Assembly: GCF_014204985.1 (NCBI RefSeq)
Contig: NZ_JACHMP010000001.1
Span: 7,440,001 to 7,504,000, forward strand
Length of the DNA stretch: 64,000 nucleotides
Reading direction: 5' to 3'
Origin: Streptosporangium becharense
Lineage (GTDB): Bacteria > Actinomycetota > Actinomycetes > Streptosporangiales > Streptosporangiaceae
Shown here: piece by piece, positions 1 to 8,081 of the stretch
Position numbering within the stretch: position 1 is the stretch's first letter
Layout of the letters: each line of letters opens with the position of its first letter
The notes under the pieces: model-generated
Seen by the model: only the letters and a program-made list of their open reading frames with translations
Database searches by the model: none
Told to the model about the DNA's origin: nothing
Position numbers and translations under genes: made by a program

Positions 1-79
1 GGCGATATCAGGACGAGAGTGGACGGTTGGCGTGCCCACATACGCTGACGGCATCCGATCGCCACCCGGAGGATCTCAC

Positions 80-820
80 GTGGGGTCTGCACTGCTGTCC
101 GAGAGCCTGCTGTCCGAGAGCCTGGCGTTCGCCCGGCTGCTGCGCACCCACCGTGACCGGGCGCGGCTGACCCAGGAGGACCTCGCCGAACGCGCTCGCC
201 TGAGCGTGCGCACGGTCCGTGACCTGGAGCGGGGCCGTACCCGTTACCCGCACCGCACCTCCGTCCGCCGCCTGGCCGCCGCCCTCGGGCTGACCGGCGA
301 CGACCGCGCGGCCTTCGAGGCGGCGCCGCCCCGCCCGCTCGGCGTCCCCGCCGTGGCCCCGCCTCCGGAGTGGGACCTGCCCCCGGTGAGCGGCACCGTC
401 TCCCTGCGCAGGCTTCCGCTGTTGCGCGAGGTCGAGGACGCGGTCGCCTCGGCCGCGACCGGGGGGAACCCCGCGCTGGTGGAGATCACCGGCCCGGCGG
501 GGACCGGCAAGACGACCCTGGCCGCCCAGTGCGCGTACGTGCTGCGGGAACGGCTGGCGCTGGACACCGTCTTCCTCGACCTCCACCGGGACCGGCGCGA
601 CCCGGGTGAGCTGCGCGCCGCCGTGCGCTCGGCCCGCGCACGCCGTACCGCGCCGGCCGGTCCCGGCGGGCGGTGCCTGCTGCTGGCCGACGGCGCCACC
701 GATGCGGAGCGGGTGCTGCCGTTGCTGGCCATCGGCTTCACCGCCGTCCTCGTCACCGCCAGGGAACCGGTCGCCGGGCTCGCCCCGTCCCGGCGGGTCG
801 CGCTCACCCGCCTGGCCTGA
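80..820 (+). CDS. XRE-family regulator with P-loop ATPase domain, C-terminally truncated
   Basis: This 246-residue protein has an N-terminal helix-turn-helix of the XRE type (roughly residues 20-75; LTQEDLAERA and LSVRTVRDLERGR are typical). A nucleotide-binding domain follows, with Walker A GPAGTGKTT at residues 138-146. Relatives with this layout are regulators of 700 residues or more, with an NB-ARC-like ATPase and TPR repeats. Here the frame stops just after the ATPase core begins, right before a strong terminator, so I read it as a truncated or minimal gene. I chose GTG at 80 because GGAGGA lies at 68-73; an upstream ATG at 32 is open but has no such site. A 15-bp tandem duplication (92-121) encodes a repeated LLSES near the N-terminus. 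The regulated target is unknown. Confidence 0.6.
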   Translation: MGSALLSESLLSESLAFARLLRTHRDRARLTQEDLAERARLSVRTVRDLERGRTRYPHRTSVRRLAAALGLTGDDRAAFEAAPPRPLGVPAVAPPPEWDLPPVSGTVSLRRLPLLREVEDAVASAATGGNPALVEITGPAGTGKTTLAAQCAYVLRERLALDTVFLDLHRDRRDPGELRAAVRSARARRTAPAGPGGRCLLLADGATDAERVLPLLAIGFTAVLVTAREPVAGLAPSRRVALTRLA

Positions 821-859
821 CCGCCCGCCGGACGCCCGACGCCCGGGTGGGGCCGGGGC

Positions 860-900
860 GACGGCGGCGGGCCGCGCCGCACGCGCGGCCCGCCGCCGTC
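860..900. terminator. Perfect 18-bp hairpin between convergent genes
   Basis: Bases 860-877 and 883-900 are perfectly complementary around a 5-nt loop. The hairpin lies between the stop of the XRE-type gene (820, plus) and the stop of the aldehyde dehydrogenase gene (919, minus), so it probably terminates both. There is no T-tract, which is usual in GC-rich actinomycetes. Confidence 0.8.
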
Positions 901-918
901 CCCGTCGCCCCGTCGTCG

Positions 919-2391
919 TCAGAGGGGCAACCCGGGGTCGTCGACGCCCACGATGCGGGCGCCGCAGAAGAACCGGAGCAGTTCGGCGTTGCCGTGCGCG
1001 CCGACGCCGGACGCACCCCAGAACCCCTGCGTCGAGGTCTCGGTGAGGTCCAGCAGGCTGGAGCCGTTGATCTTTATCTCGCCGCACTCCAGTCGCTCGC
1101 CCACGTCCATCGCCGCCTCCTCGTCGGCGCCGAAGACGTAGCCCGCCAACCCGGTGGAACGGCTGTTGGCCAGCTCGACGGCCTGCTCGTCGTCCCGCAC
1201 CGGGTGCAGCGTCAGCACCGGCCCGAAGATCTCCTCCGTCGCGTCGGCGGGATCGGCGCCGCGCACCACGGACGGGGCGAGGAACCAGCCGGGCAGGTCC
1301 GGCATCGGCGTACTGCTGAGGATCTCGCCTCCGGCGGTGGCGAGCCGGTCGAGCCGCCCGCGCAACTGGGCGAGGTGCCCCTCGTCGGCCTGCGGGCCGA
1401 ACCCGGTCTCCGGGTCGAGGCTGTGCCCGGCGCGCAGGAGCGCGAGCCGGTCGAGGATCGCGTCGAGCAGGGCGTCGTGCAGGGACGCCGGGACGAAGAC
1501 GCTGCCCGGGCTCTCGCACCACTGGCCGTTGAGCTTGGTGAACCCCGCGACCAGCGCGTCGGCGGTGGTGTCGAGGTCGGCGTCGGCGCGGACGACCACC
1601 GGGTTGTTCGACCCCAGCTCCAGTTGGAGCGCCTTGAGATCCCCCGCGCAGGCGCGGACGATCGAAGCGCCGGTGCTCCGCCCGCCGGTGAAGCACAGCG
1701 CACGCACACGCGGGTCGGCGGCCAGCGCCGTACCGGGCCCGGCGCCGCCGTGCAGCAGCTGGAACAGCCCGGCGGGGGCGCCCACGGCGGCCAGGGCCTC
1801 GGCGACGGCGTCAGTGATCAGGTTGACGCTCGACGGCGCGACCGGGGACGGCTTGCAGATCACCGGGGCGCCGGCGGCCAGGGCGTACGCCGTCTTCTTG
1901 ACCGCGATGAACGACGGGGCGTTGAACGGGACGATGACGGCCGCGGGCCCCCAGGGGAGGTGGAGTAGCCGCACCGGCCGCACCGCTCCGGGGAGTTCCT
2001 CGCGGAGGCGGGCCGCGGTCAGCTGTTCCGCCGCCCCGCGCACCACGTCGGGGAGGCCGCCGCCGAACAGCCCGGTGACCGAGATCGGCACGCCGCTGTC
2101 GACGGCGTCGGCACGGGCGATCTCCCCGGACCGGGCGGCGAGCCCGTCGGCGATCGCGTGCAGGAGCGCCACCCGGTCGGCGACCGGGGCGGTGGCCCAG
2201 TGGCGCCCGCGGTGCAGCGCGTCCGCCGTGGCGAGCGCGCGCTCGACCCGCTCCGGCGTGGACTCCATGGCGGGGGCCAGCGGGCGCCCGGTGTTGGGGT
2301 CGGTGAGCCGGCCTCCGGTGTCCACCGAGGCCGGCGACCGCTCCCCGGCGACCAGGTCGCGCTGCTCGGGCAGGACGGGTACCTCGTTCAT
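919..2391 (-). CDS. NAD(P)+-dependent aldehyde dehydrogenase
   Basis: The 490-residue protein belongs to the aldehyde dehydrogenase superfamily. It oxidises an aldehyde to a carboxylate using NAD(P)+. Visible signatures are the cofactor-loop FTGGRSTG, the general-base glutamate Glu258 in LELGSNNPV and the nucleophile Cys292 in NGQWCESPG. Length is normal for the family. The ATG overlaps the permease stop by 4 nt (ATGA), so the two genes are translationally coupled. It shares an orientation with a gamma-glutamyl ligase, a short-chain dehydrogenase and a PuuD-like hydrolase. I infer that its substrate is a gamma-glutamyl aminoaldehyde, the role of PuuC in putrescine catabolism. A lactaldehyde- or benzaldehyde-type substrate cannot be excluded from sequence alone. 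Confidence 0.85.
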   Translation of the reverse strand: MNEVPVLPEQRDLVAGERSPASVDTGGRLTDPNTGRPLAPAMESTPERVERALATADALHRGRHWATAPVADRVALLHAIADGLAARSGEIARADAVDSGVPISVTGLFGGGLPDVVRGAAEQLTAARLREELPGAVRPVRLLHLPWGPAAVIVPFNAPSFIAVKKTAYALAAGAPVICKPSPVAPSSVNLITDAVAEALAAVGAPAGLFQLLHGGAGPGTALAADPRVRALCFTGGRSTGASIVRACAGDLKALQLELGSNNPVVVRADADLDTTADALVAGFTKLNGQWCESPGSVFVPASLHDALLDAILDRLALLRAGHSLDPETGFGPQADEGHLAQLRGRLDRLATAGGEILSSTPMPDLPGWFLAPSVVRGADPADATEEIFGPVLTLHPVRDDEQAVELANSRSTGLAGYVFGADEEAAMDVGERLECGEIKINGSSLLDLTETSTQGFWGASGVGAHGNAELLRFFCGARIVGVDDPGLPL

Positions 2392-3911
2392 CCGGTCACC
2401 TCCCCGCCGGCGACGGGGCCGGTGACGCGGGCCGCGGCCGGAGACCGGGCGGGCTCCTCGTCGCCGGTGTCCTCGGCGTCCTCGAAGGTCAGCCGGGCGG
2501 CGTCCATCAGCTCGGCCCGCCGGGTGCGCCACAGCAGCGCCGAGACGATCACACCGATCACCAGCCAGGACGCGACGATGCCGAGCGCCAGGTTCAGCGG
2601 CCACTCCGGCAGCGGCCACACGCTGTAGTACAGGCCCGCCAGGAGGATCGCGGTGGCGGCCACCGGGACCACCCCGTGCCGCAGCGGGTTGAACTCCGCC
2701 CGGTGCCGCCTCCAGTACAGGCCGATGACCGCGATGTTGCCCAGGGAGTAGACCACGATGACCCCGAGGGTGATGAACAGCCCGATGAAGGTGAAGCCCC
2801 CGATGGGGCCGAGCCAGGTGCCCAGTCCGAGGCAGACGGCCACGTTGAGCAGCGTGGTGAGGACGAGCGCGGTGGACGGCGTCCGGTGGGCCGGGTGGAT
2901 CCTGGCCAGGGCACGCGGCAGGATTCCGCTCCTGCCCAGCGCGTACATGACCCGGGCGCCCGCGTTCTGACCCGCCAGGGCGGCGCCGAGCGCCGAGTTC
3001 AGCAGGGCGAAGGCCAGCAGCAGCCAGGCCCACCCGGCCACGCCGTCCGCCAGGGTGAAGAAGGGGTTGTCGGCGCTCGCGATGCCGCCGATCTTCTCGA
3101 CCCCCCAGCCGACGACCATCGCGTAGGCCACGAGCGCCCAGATCAGGCCGACGACGATCGTGGACCACAGCACCGTGCGCGGGATCGCCCGGCGCGGGTC
3201 GGCGGTCTCCTCCGCCAGCGGCGCGGCGGACTCGAACCCGGTGAACAGCAGCACGGCGAAGACGAACGCGAGGAACACCGGTTGCAGCCCCGCGGAGGTG
3301 TCCGGGAACTCCAGCGGGGCGAGGCTCAGCGACCGCCCGCCGGAGCGGATCAGCACGGCGACGGCGAACACCACCATGATCACGCTTTCGACCACGCCCA
3401 GCACCAGGGTGAGCCGGGCCGATATCTTGACGCCGCGGTAGGTGGCGGTGAAGACGACCGCGAGCAGGACCAGCGCGATCAGCCACCAGGGGATGTGGAC
3501 CCCGAGGTTGGCCTCGATGACCGGCGTCAGGATGCCCGAGGTGACCAGGAGCACCAGCGTCGGCAGCAGCGGATCGTACAGGAAGTAGGCCCAGGCCGTG
3601 ACGAAGCCGGCCCGTTCCCCCAGCCCGTGGCTGACGTAGGTGTAGTAGCCGCCGGAGGAGGGGAGCTTGCGTGCCAGCGACGCCACGCACAGGCCGGTGA
3701 GCAGCACCGCCACCATGGCGAGGAGCACGATGAGCGGGGTGCTGGCGCCGACGAACCCGGCGAGCACCGGGCCGATGATGATGATGCCGACCGCCGGGCC
3801 GAGATGGCTGATGGCCTGGAAGACCACCTCCTGCTGGCCCAGGGCGCCGCTGCGCAGCGCGGGAGAGGAACTCTGCGGAGGTGGAGCGTGGGACGTCATG
3901 TCGTCGGACAT
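2388..3911 (-). CDS. APC-superfamily amine/amino acid permease
   Basis: This 507-residue integral membrane protein has about twelve hydrophobic helices, as in the amino acid-polyamine-organocation family. The first helix carries the unwound-helix motif region SHLGPAVGIIIIGP, and GGYYTYVSHGLGE follows helix 2, both typical of the family. It would import a cationic or zwitterionic amine across the cytoplasmic membrane. ATG 3911 is chosen over the upstream in-frame start because AAAGG lies about 10 nt before it. A second ATG four codons on is also possible. Its stop overlaps the start of the aldehyde dehydrogenase. The neighbouring gamma-glutamyl ligase, dehydrogenases and hydrolase suggest that it imports the amine they degrade. 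The C-terminus is a charged cytoplasmic tail. Confidence 0.85.
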   Translation of the reverse strand: MSDDMTSHAPPPQSSSPALRSGALGQQEVVFQAISHLGPAVGIIIIGPVLAGFVGASTPLIVLLAMVAVLLTGLCVASLARKLPSSGGYYTYVSHGLGERAGFVTAWAYFLYDPLLPTLVLLVTSGILTPVIEANLGVHIPWWLIALVLLAVVFTATYRGVKISARLTLVLGVVESVIMVVFAVAVLIRSGGRSLSLAPLEFPDTSAGLQPVFLAFVFAVLLFTGFESAAPLAEETADPRRAIPRTVLWSTIVVGLIWALVAYAMVVGWGVEKIGGIASADNPFFTLADGVAGWAWLLLAFALLNSALGAALAGQNAGARVMYALGRSGILPRALARIHPAHRTPSTALVLTTLLNVAVCLGLGTWLGPIGGFTFIGLFITLGVIVVYSLGNIAVIGLYWRRHRAEFNPLRHGVVPVAATAILLAGLYYSVWPLPEWPLNLALGIVASWLVIGVIVSALLWRTRRAELMDAARLTFEDAEDTGDEEPARSPAAARVTGPVAGGEVTG

Positions 3912-4356
3912 GATTGACCGCCTTTGCGACGATTGAGAGCGGATGTGAGTCGCAGGGTGGGGTGGCCGGCACATCGCGTCGGCCGGGTGCCGCGGGGACG
4001 GTCGCGCGCCCGTCCGGCGGCCGGATGAGTTCGATGGTCGGCGGCCGGGGAACCGGCGGCCGGACGAGTACGGTCGGCCGGTCGTCGAGTGATCGCCGGC
4101 CGGTCGTCCGGGGCCGGAGCCGGAGTCCGGCGGGTGGCGTGGGACGCCTTCGGTGAGAAGCGGTGCGAAACGGTACCGGGGCCGGGGCTGTGGCCGGGGC
4201 GGGCCGGGACCGGGCGAGCGGCGGGGCCGGAGCCGGGGTGTGGGTCCGGGCCGGTGTCCGGGGCCGGGATCGGGGCCGGTCCGGGATGATGTCCGGGGCG
4301 CCGGGATCGGGGCCGGTTCGGGATGGGAACCGGGGCCGGGGTCGGGCCGGGCGGCG
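3912..4356. other. 445-bp intergenic tract of degenerate GC repeats
   Basis: I see no credible gene here. It separates the ligase gene (stop 4357) from the permease (start 3911), both on the minus strand. Much of it is degenerate iterations of GGGGCCGG and GGCCGG. A promoter or processing site for permease-aldehyde dehydrogenase probably lies near 3912-4000, but no hexamers stand out. Confidence 0.6.
4264..4325. repeat. Imperfect 25-bp direct repeat, 37-bp period
   Basis: Copies at 4264-4288 and 4301-4325 differ at one base. They sit inside a longer GGGGCCGG-rich low-complexity tract. This looks like slippage-prone sequence rather than a regulator array. Confidence 0.7.
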
Positions 4357-5739
4357 TCAGATGCCTTCGAAGTAGCGGATGCGCTCCCAGTCGGTCACCG
4401 ACTGCATGAACTGCCGCCACTCGTACCGGGCGACGGCATGGTAGTGCCGTACGACGTCGGCGCCGAAGGCGGCGGCGGCGAAGTCGCTGCGCAGGAACCG
4501 CTCGGCGGCCTCGGACAGGGTGCTCGGGAACTCCTCGTGGACCTCCCCGTACGCGTCGCCCGTGGACGGCTTGCCGGGGTCGGCGCCGTCGGCGATGCCG
4601 GCGCGCATGGAGCCGAGCATCCCGGCCAGGGCCAGGTACGGGTTGACGTCGGCCCCGGGCAGGCGGAACTCCAGCCGGGTGGCGGACGGCTCGCCGGTGA
4701 GCACCCGGCAGGTGGTCGTCCGGTTGTCGAAACCCCAGGTCAGACCATTGCCCGCGAAGTCCTGGCTGCCGATCCGCCGCGCCGAGTTGATCGTCGGTGC
4801 GTACCACAGCATGAGGTCGGCCGTGTGCTGGAGCACTCCCGCGACCGCGTTGCCGAGCACGGCGCTCATGCCGCGCTCACCGGCGGGGTCGAAGAACGGG
4901 GTCCCCCCGTCGCGGTCGCGCAGCGAGGCGTGGATGTGGCAGGAGGAGCCGAGGTCGTCGGTGACGGGCCTGGGCATGAAGGTGGCCGTCATGCCGTTCG
5001 CCGCGGCGAGGTCCTTGACGGCCTGCTTGAACAGGACGTGCCGGTCGGCCGACGCGAGCGCCGAGGTGTACTCCAGGTTGATCTCCCACTGGCCGAGCCC
5101 GTACTCGACCTGGGAGACCTCGACCGGGACGCCGCTCGCCTCCAGCGCGTGGCGCACCTTGCGGAAGAACGGCTCCATCTGGTTGCCCTCGCCGATGTTG
5201 TAGTCGGCGTGCGTCAGCGTGGTGGGGTCGAGGTCCTGGTAGCGGCGTTTGCGCAGCTCGGCGGGGGTGCCGAGGTAGAGGTAGAACTCCAGCTCGGTCG
5301 CCGCGTACGGCTCGTGACCCGCGTCGCCGAGGGAGTCGACCTGGCGGCGCAGGATCGTCCGCGGCGCCACGGCCAGCGGTTCGCCGGTGTGCTCGTCGAC
5401 GCTGTCGGCCAGGCAGATGGCCGTGGAGTCGAGCCACGCGGCCGGGCGGAGTGTGGTCAGGTCCGGCACCAGCCGGAAGTCCTGCCAGCCGGTGTGCGCG
5501 CCGGCGAACTCGACCTCCAGGCCCAGACCCTGGTCGATGTCCCACGAGTACACGCACGTGCAGATGTGCAGACCCTCGGTCAGCAGCGCCCGGAACCTCC
5601 GCGGCGACATCCGCTTGCCGAACAGCCGTCCCTGCATGTCCACGCCCGAGACGATGACCGTGTCGAAGCCCGCCCTCTCCAGGTCCGCCGGGTCCAGCGG
5701 CTCGAAGGCGGTCAGGTGCCCGCTCACCGGGTCAGCCAT
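4357..5739 (-). CDS. Glutamine-synthetase-like gamma-glutamyl-amine ligase
   Basis: The 460-residue protein is of the glutamine synthetase type I fold. It would join the gamma-carboxyl of glutamate to an amine using ATP. The metal-site strand ATELEFYL, the HIHASL motif and the glutamate-binding RLPGADVNPYLAL are present. It departs from true GlnA: the stretch before HIHASL reads DDLGSSC instead of the usual NGSGM. That fits PuuA/GlnA3/GlnA4-type enzymes that ligate polyamines or ethanolamine rather than ammonia. Its start overlaps the dehydrogenase stop (5724) by 16 nt. No strong ribosome-binding site is visible, which suggests coupling. Neighbouring hydrolase, dehydrogenases and permease complete a gamma-glutamylation pathway. 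It is not the housekeeping glutamine synthetase, because the context is catabolic. Confidence 0.85.
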   Translation of the reverse strand: MADPVSGHLTAFEPLDPADLERAGFDTVIVSGVDMQGRLFGKRMSPRRFRALLTEGLHICTCVYSWDIDQGLGLEVEFAGAHTGWQDFRLVPDLTTLRPAAWLDSTAICLADSVDEHTGEPLAVAPRTILRRQVDSLGDAGHEPYAATELEFYLYLGTPAELRKRRYQDLDPTTLTHADYNIGEGNQMEPFFRKVRHALEASGVPVEVSQVEYGLGQWEINLEYTSALASADRHVLFKQAVKDLAAANGMTATFMPRPVTDDLGSSCHIHASLRDRDGGTPFFDPAGERGMSAVLGNAVAGVLQHTADLMLWYAPTINSARRIGSQDFAGNGLTWGFDNRTTTCRVLTGEPSATRLEFRLPGADVNPYLALAGMLGSMRAGIADGADPGKPSTGDAYGEVHEEFPSTLSEAAERFLRSDFAAAAFGADVVRHYHAVARYEWRQFMQSVTDWERIRYFEGI

Positions 5740-6494
5740 CCGCCGTCGACGGGCAGCTGCACGCCGGTGATGAAGGAGGCGTCGCCGGACAACAGGAACG
5801 AGGCCGCGGCGGCGATGTCCTCCGGCTGGGCGAGGCGCTTGACGAGCAGCCGCTGGCCCAGGAACTCCATGACCTCCGGGGCGTCGAGGTCGGCGCCCGG
5901 GATGAAGTTGGTGGCCACCGGCCCCGGCGCCACGCAGTTGACCCGGATGTCGTACCGCGACAGTTCGACGGCCAGGGCCTTGGTGAGCATCTTCACCCCT
6001 CCCTTGGAGGCGTTGTAGTGAACCTGGCAGAAGCCCTGCGAGGAGACCACGACCTCGGCCTCGACCGTCGAGAGGTTGACGACGGCCGCGCCCGGGGAGT
6101 CCTTCAGGTAGGGCAGGGCCAGCTGGGTGACGATGTAGACGCCCTTGAGGTTGACGTCCAGGACCAGGTCCCACTCCTCGTCGGTGAGCTCCTCCAGCGA
6201 CGACATGGTCACCAGGCCGGCGTTGTTCACCAGGTAGTCGAGGCCGCCGAAGGTCTCCACGGTCGCCTCCAGGGCGGCGGAGATCTCGGCGCGGTCGCGG
6301 ACGTCGGCGCTGAGCGCGAGTGCCCGGCCGCCCTCGGCGGTGATCAGCGACACCGTCTCGTCGGCGAGGTCGTGCTTGAGGTCCACGCACGCCACCTGGG
6401 CGCCCTCGGCGGCCAGACGCCGCGCGATACCGCGTCCGATCCCGGATCCGGCGCCGGTGACGAGGGCGGTACGCCCGCTGTGTCGATCTGTCAT
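5724..6494 (-). CDS. Short-chain dehydrogenase/reductase
   Basis: This 256-residue Rossmann-fold oxidoreductase has the cofactor motif TGAGSGIG, the structural NNAG and the active-site Tyr160-x-x-x-Lys164 (YNASK). The catalytic-serine region is unusual. It reads NLSTVEAEVVVSS, with Thr at the usual second serine position and about four extra residues before the tyrosine. The start has AGGGAGAG seven bases upstream and overlaps the hydrolase stop (ATATGA). Sitting between a gamma-glutamyl ligase and a gamma-glutamyl hydrolase, it occupies the slot of the flavin oxidase PuuB. I infer that it oxidises the alcohol of a gamma-glutamyl amino alcohol to the aldehyde. A sugar- or acyl-dehydrogenase role remains possible. 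Confidence 0.8.
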   Translation of the reverse strand: MTDRHSGRTALVTGAGSGIGRGIARRLAAEGAQVACVDLKHDLADETVSLITAEGGRALALSADVRDRAEISAALEATVETFGGLDYLVNNAGLVTMSSLEELTDEEWDLVLDVNLKGVYIVTQLALPYLKDSPGAAVVNLSTVEAEVVVSSQGFCQVHYNASKGGVKMLTKALAVELSRYDIRVNCVAPGPVATNFIPGADLDAPEVMEFLGQRLLVKRLAQPEDIAAAASFLLSGDASFITGVQLPVDGGWLTR

Positions 6495-7216
6495 ATGGTC
6501 TCTCCCTGGTAGTTCTTCGCCTCGTCGACGAGCCAGCCGAACAACGGGTCCGGCTCGGCGAACATCTCTGGGTGCCACTGGACGCCGAGGACGGGGAACC
6601 CGTCCATCTCGACCGCCTCGATGACGCCGTCGGGGGCGTACGCGACCGCGCGCAGCCCGGAGCCGACGCGGTCCACCGCCTGGTGGTGGTAGCTGTTGAC
6701 CGCGAGGTCGGTGCCGAGGACGCCCGCCGCGCGGCTGCCCTCGGTGACGCGCACCGGATGCGACCGGTGGCCGCGGGGGTAACCGAGGTAGGAGTGCCCC
6801 TCACCGCTGTCGGGCGGCAGGTGGGGGACGAGCGTGCCGCCGAGGGCGACGTTGAGGAGCTGGGATCCCCGGCAGATGCCGAGCAGCGGCAGACGCCGCT
6901 CCAGCGCGGCCCGCACGAGCGTGATCTCGTACTCGTCCCGCAGGGGGTCGATCAGGGTCTGGAACGGGCTCGGCGTGCCGCCGTACCTGCGCGGGTCGAC
7001 GTCCTCGCCGCCGGCCAGCACCACCCCGTCGAGCCGGTCGGCGACCAGCTCCGGGTGGGTCTCGAAGGGCAGCAGGACGGGGACGCCCCCGGCGGCGGCC
7101 ACCGAGGCGGAGTAGTCGGCGAAGTAGGTGTAGGCGACGATGCCGTGCAGTGCGGGCGGTATGTCGGGTACGCCGATCAGGCGCCGGCCGGTGATGCCGA
7201 TCAGTGGCGCGCTCAC
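6491..7216 (-). CDS. Class I glutamine amidotransferase-like gamma-glutamyl hydrolase (PuuD type)
   Basis: The 241-residue protein is of the peptidase C26/PuuD family, which hydrolyses gamma-glutamyl amides such as gamma-glutamyl-GABA to release glutamate. The catalytic triad is visible: Cys115 in LLGICRGSQLLN, and His215 and Glu217 in GVQWHPEMF. The VNSYHHQAV segment also matches the family. The GTG start at 7216 overlaps the stop of the GntR gene as GTGA, and the gene ends in an overlap with the dehydrogenase start. All three are therefore likely on one transcript. In the inferred pathway it performs the last step, freeing glutamate and an amino acid (glycine if the substrate is ethanolamine). 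Confidence 0.88.
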   Translation of the reverse strand: MSAPLIGITGRRLIGVPDIPPALHGIVAYTYFADYSASVAAAGGVPVLLPFETHPELVADRLDGVVLAGGEDVDPRRYGGTPSPFQTLIDPLRDEYEITLVRAALERRLPLLGICRGSQLLNVALGGTLVPHLPPDSGEGHSYLGYPRGHRSHPVRVTEGSRAAGVLGTDLAVNSYHHQAVDRVGSGLRAVAYAPDGVIEAVEMDGFPVLGVQWHPEMFAEPDPLFGWLVDEAKNYQGETI

Positions 7217-7938
7217 GGCTGCTCCCCGAAGAGCAGGTCCCTGATCTCCAGGCGCGTGTGCTCGATGTGGGCCTCCATCGCGGCCGCCGCGGCCTGCGGA
7301 TCGCGGTCGGCGATGGCCTCGTAGATCATTCGGTGGGCCCGGCAGCAGGTCTCGATCTGCTCGACGTAGACCAGCTGGTCGGGATGGGCGAAGAGCTCCC
7401 CGCGGGTGTAGTGGACGGCGGCCTCCAGTCGCCTGCTGCCCGAGGCGCGGGCGACCGCGCCGTGGAACTGCGAGTCGGCCAGCCGGAACTCCGACCGCTC
7501 CGTGGCCCGGTTCATCCGTTCGATCGCCAGCCGCTGGTCGGCGAGGTCGGACTCGCCGCGCCTGACGGCGGCCAGCGCCGCGGCCCGGGTCTCTATGGCG
7601 ATGCGGTAGTCGAGGATGTCCTCGAACTCCGAGCTCTCCTGCCGCATCTGGCCCATCCACTGACGGTACGGGCCGTCGAGGCTGGTGACGAAGGTCCCGC
7701 CGCGCGCTCCCCGCCGCACCTCGACGTAGCCGTGCCCCTGGAGGAGCTTGATCGCCTCCCGCAGGCTGACCCGTGCCACGCCGAGCGTCTCGGCCAGTTC
7801 CCGCTCCGACGGCAGGCGGTCTCCCGGCGATATCTCGCCTCGATGTATCAATCGGCGCAGGCGCTCGGCCACGTCTTCGGTGACCGTTCGCGCCCCTAAT
7901 TGGTCCATTGGCCTAGTATTAGAACCATTAAATGGCAC
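7213..7938 (-). CDS. GntR-family (FadR subfamily) transcriptional regulator
   Basis: The 241-residue protein has an N-terminal winged helix (LPSERELAETLGVARVSLREA) and an all-helical FCD ligand-binding domain (about residues 90-230). This is the FadR branch of GntR regulators. The conserved metal-ligand histidines appear as QFHGAVA and AMEAHIEHT. It heads the minus-strand catabolic operon and probably represses it until the amine or a gamma-glutamyl intermediate binds. GTG 7938 is preferred because GGAAGGG lies about 5 nt upstream. ATG 7908 is an alternative with a poor site. Direct overlap with the hydrolase start makes co-transcription likely. Confidence 0.88.
   Translation of the reverse strand: MPFNGSNTRPMDQLGARTVTEDVAERLRRLIHRGEISPGDRLPSERELAETLGVARVSLREAIKLLQGHGYVEVRRGARGGTFVTSLDGPYRQWMGQMRQESSEFEDILDYRIAIETRAAALAAVRRGESDLADQRLAIERMNRATERSEFRLADSQFHGAVARASGSRRLEAAVHYTRGELFAHPDQLVYVEQIETCCRAHRMIYEAIADRDPQAAAAAMEAHIEHTRLEIRDLLFGEQP
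7896..7938 (-). promoter_or_regulatory. AT-rich candidate operator at the GntR gene start
   Basis: The imperfect dyad CTAGTATTAG (7913-7922) lies in an AT-rich patch unlike its surroundings and is flanked by two AATGG-type half-sites. It overlaps the two possible start codons of the regulator, a plausible place for autoregulation. There is no experimental or close consensus match. Confidence 0.3.
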
Positions 7939-8040
7939 GTCAACCCTTCCACCTCTCTGACCTTTGCTTTTTACCCACGGTCAATCGGACGGTGGCGCAG
8001 GGTCACGGTGGACGGGTGTCCGAGGAGCCGACGCGGGAGA

Positions 8041-8067
8041 TCCCGGCGGGCCGGACGCCCGCCGGGA
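8041..8067. terminator. Perfect 11-bp hairpin after the SARP-type regulator
   Basis: Bases 8041-8051 pair perfectly with 8057-8067 around a 5-nt loop. It lies 15 bases past the stop of the minus-strand regulator gene (8082). It also isolates the GntR operon from readthrough. Confidence 0.75.
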
Positions 8068-8081
8068 GGGCCGTGACGGCC

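Noticed and set aside
919-3972. A single 1017-codon minus-strand frame suggesting a permease-dehydrogenase fusion
   Set aside because: The part above 2391 is an out-of-frame reading of the permease. The permease has its own frame with twelve helices and the two genes overlap by 4 nt.
4357-5739. Housekeeping glutamine synthetase
   Set aside because: The motif before HIHASL differs from GlnA and the operon partners are amine-catabolic.
4357-6804. 815-codon minus-strand frame suggesting a fused dehydrogenase-ligase
   Set aside because: The N-terminal half lacks motifs and is antiparallel or out-of-frame to the short-chain dehydrogenase. The ligase alone starts at 5739.
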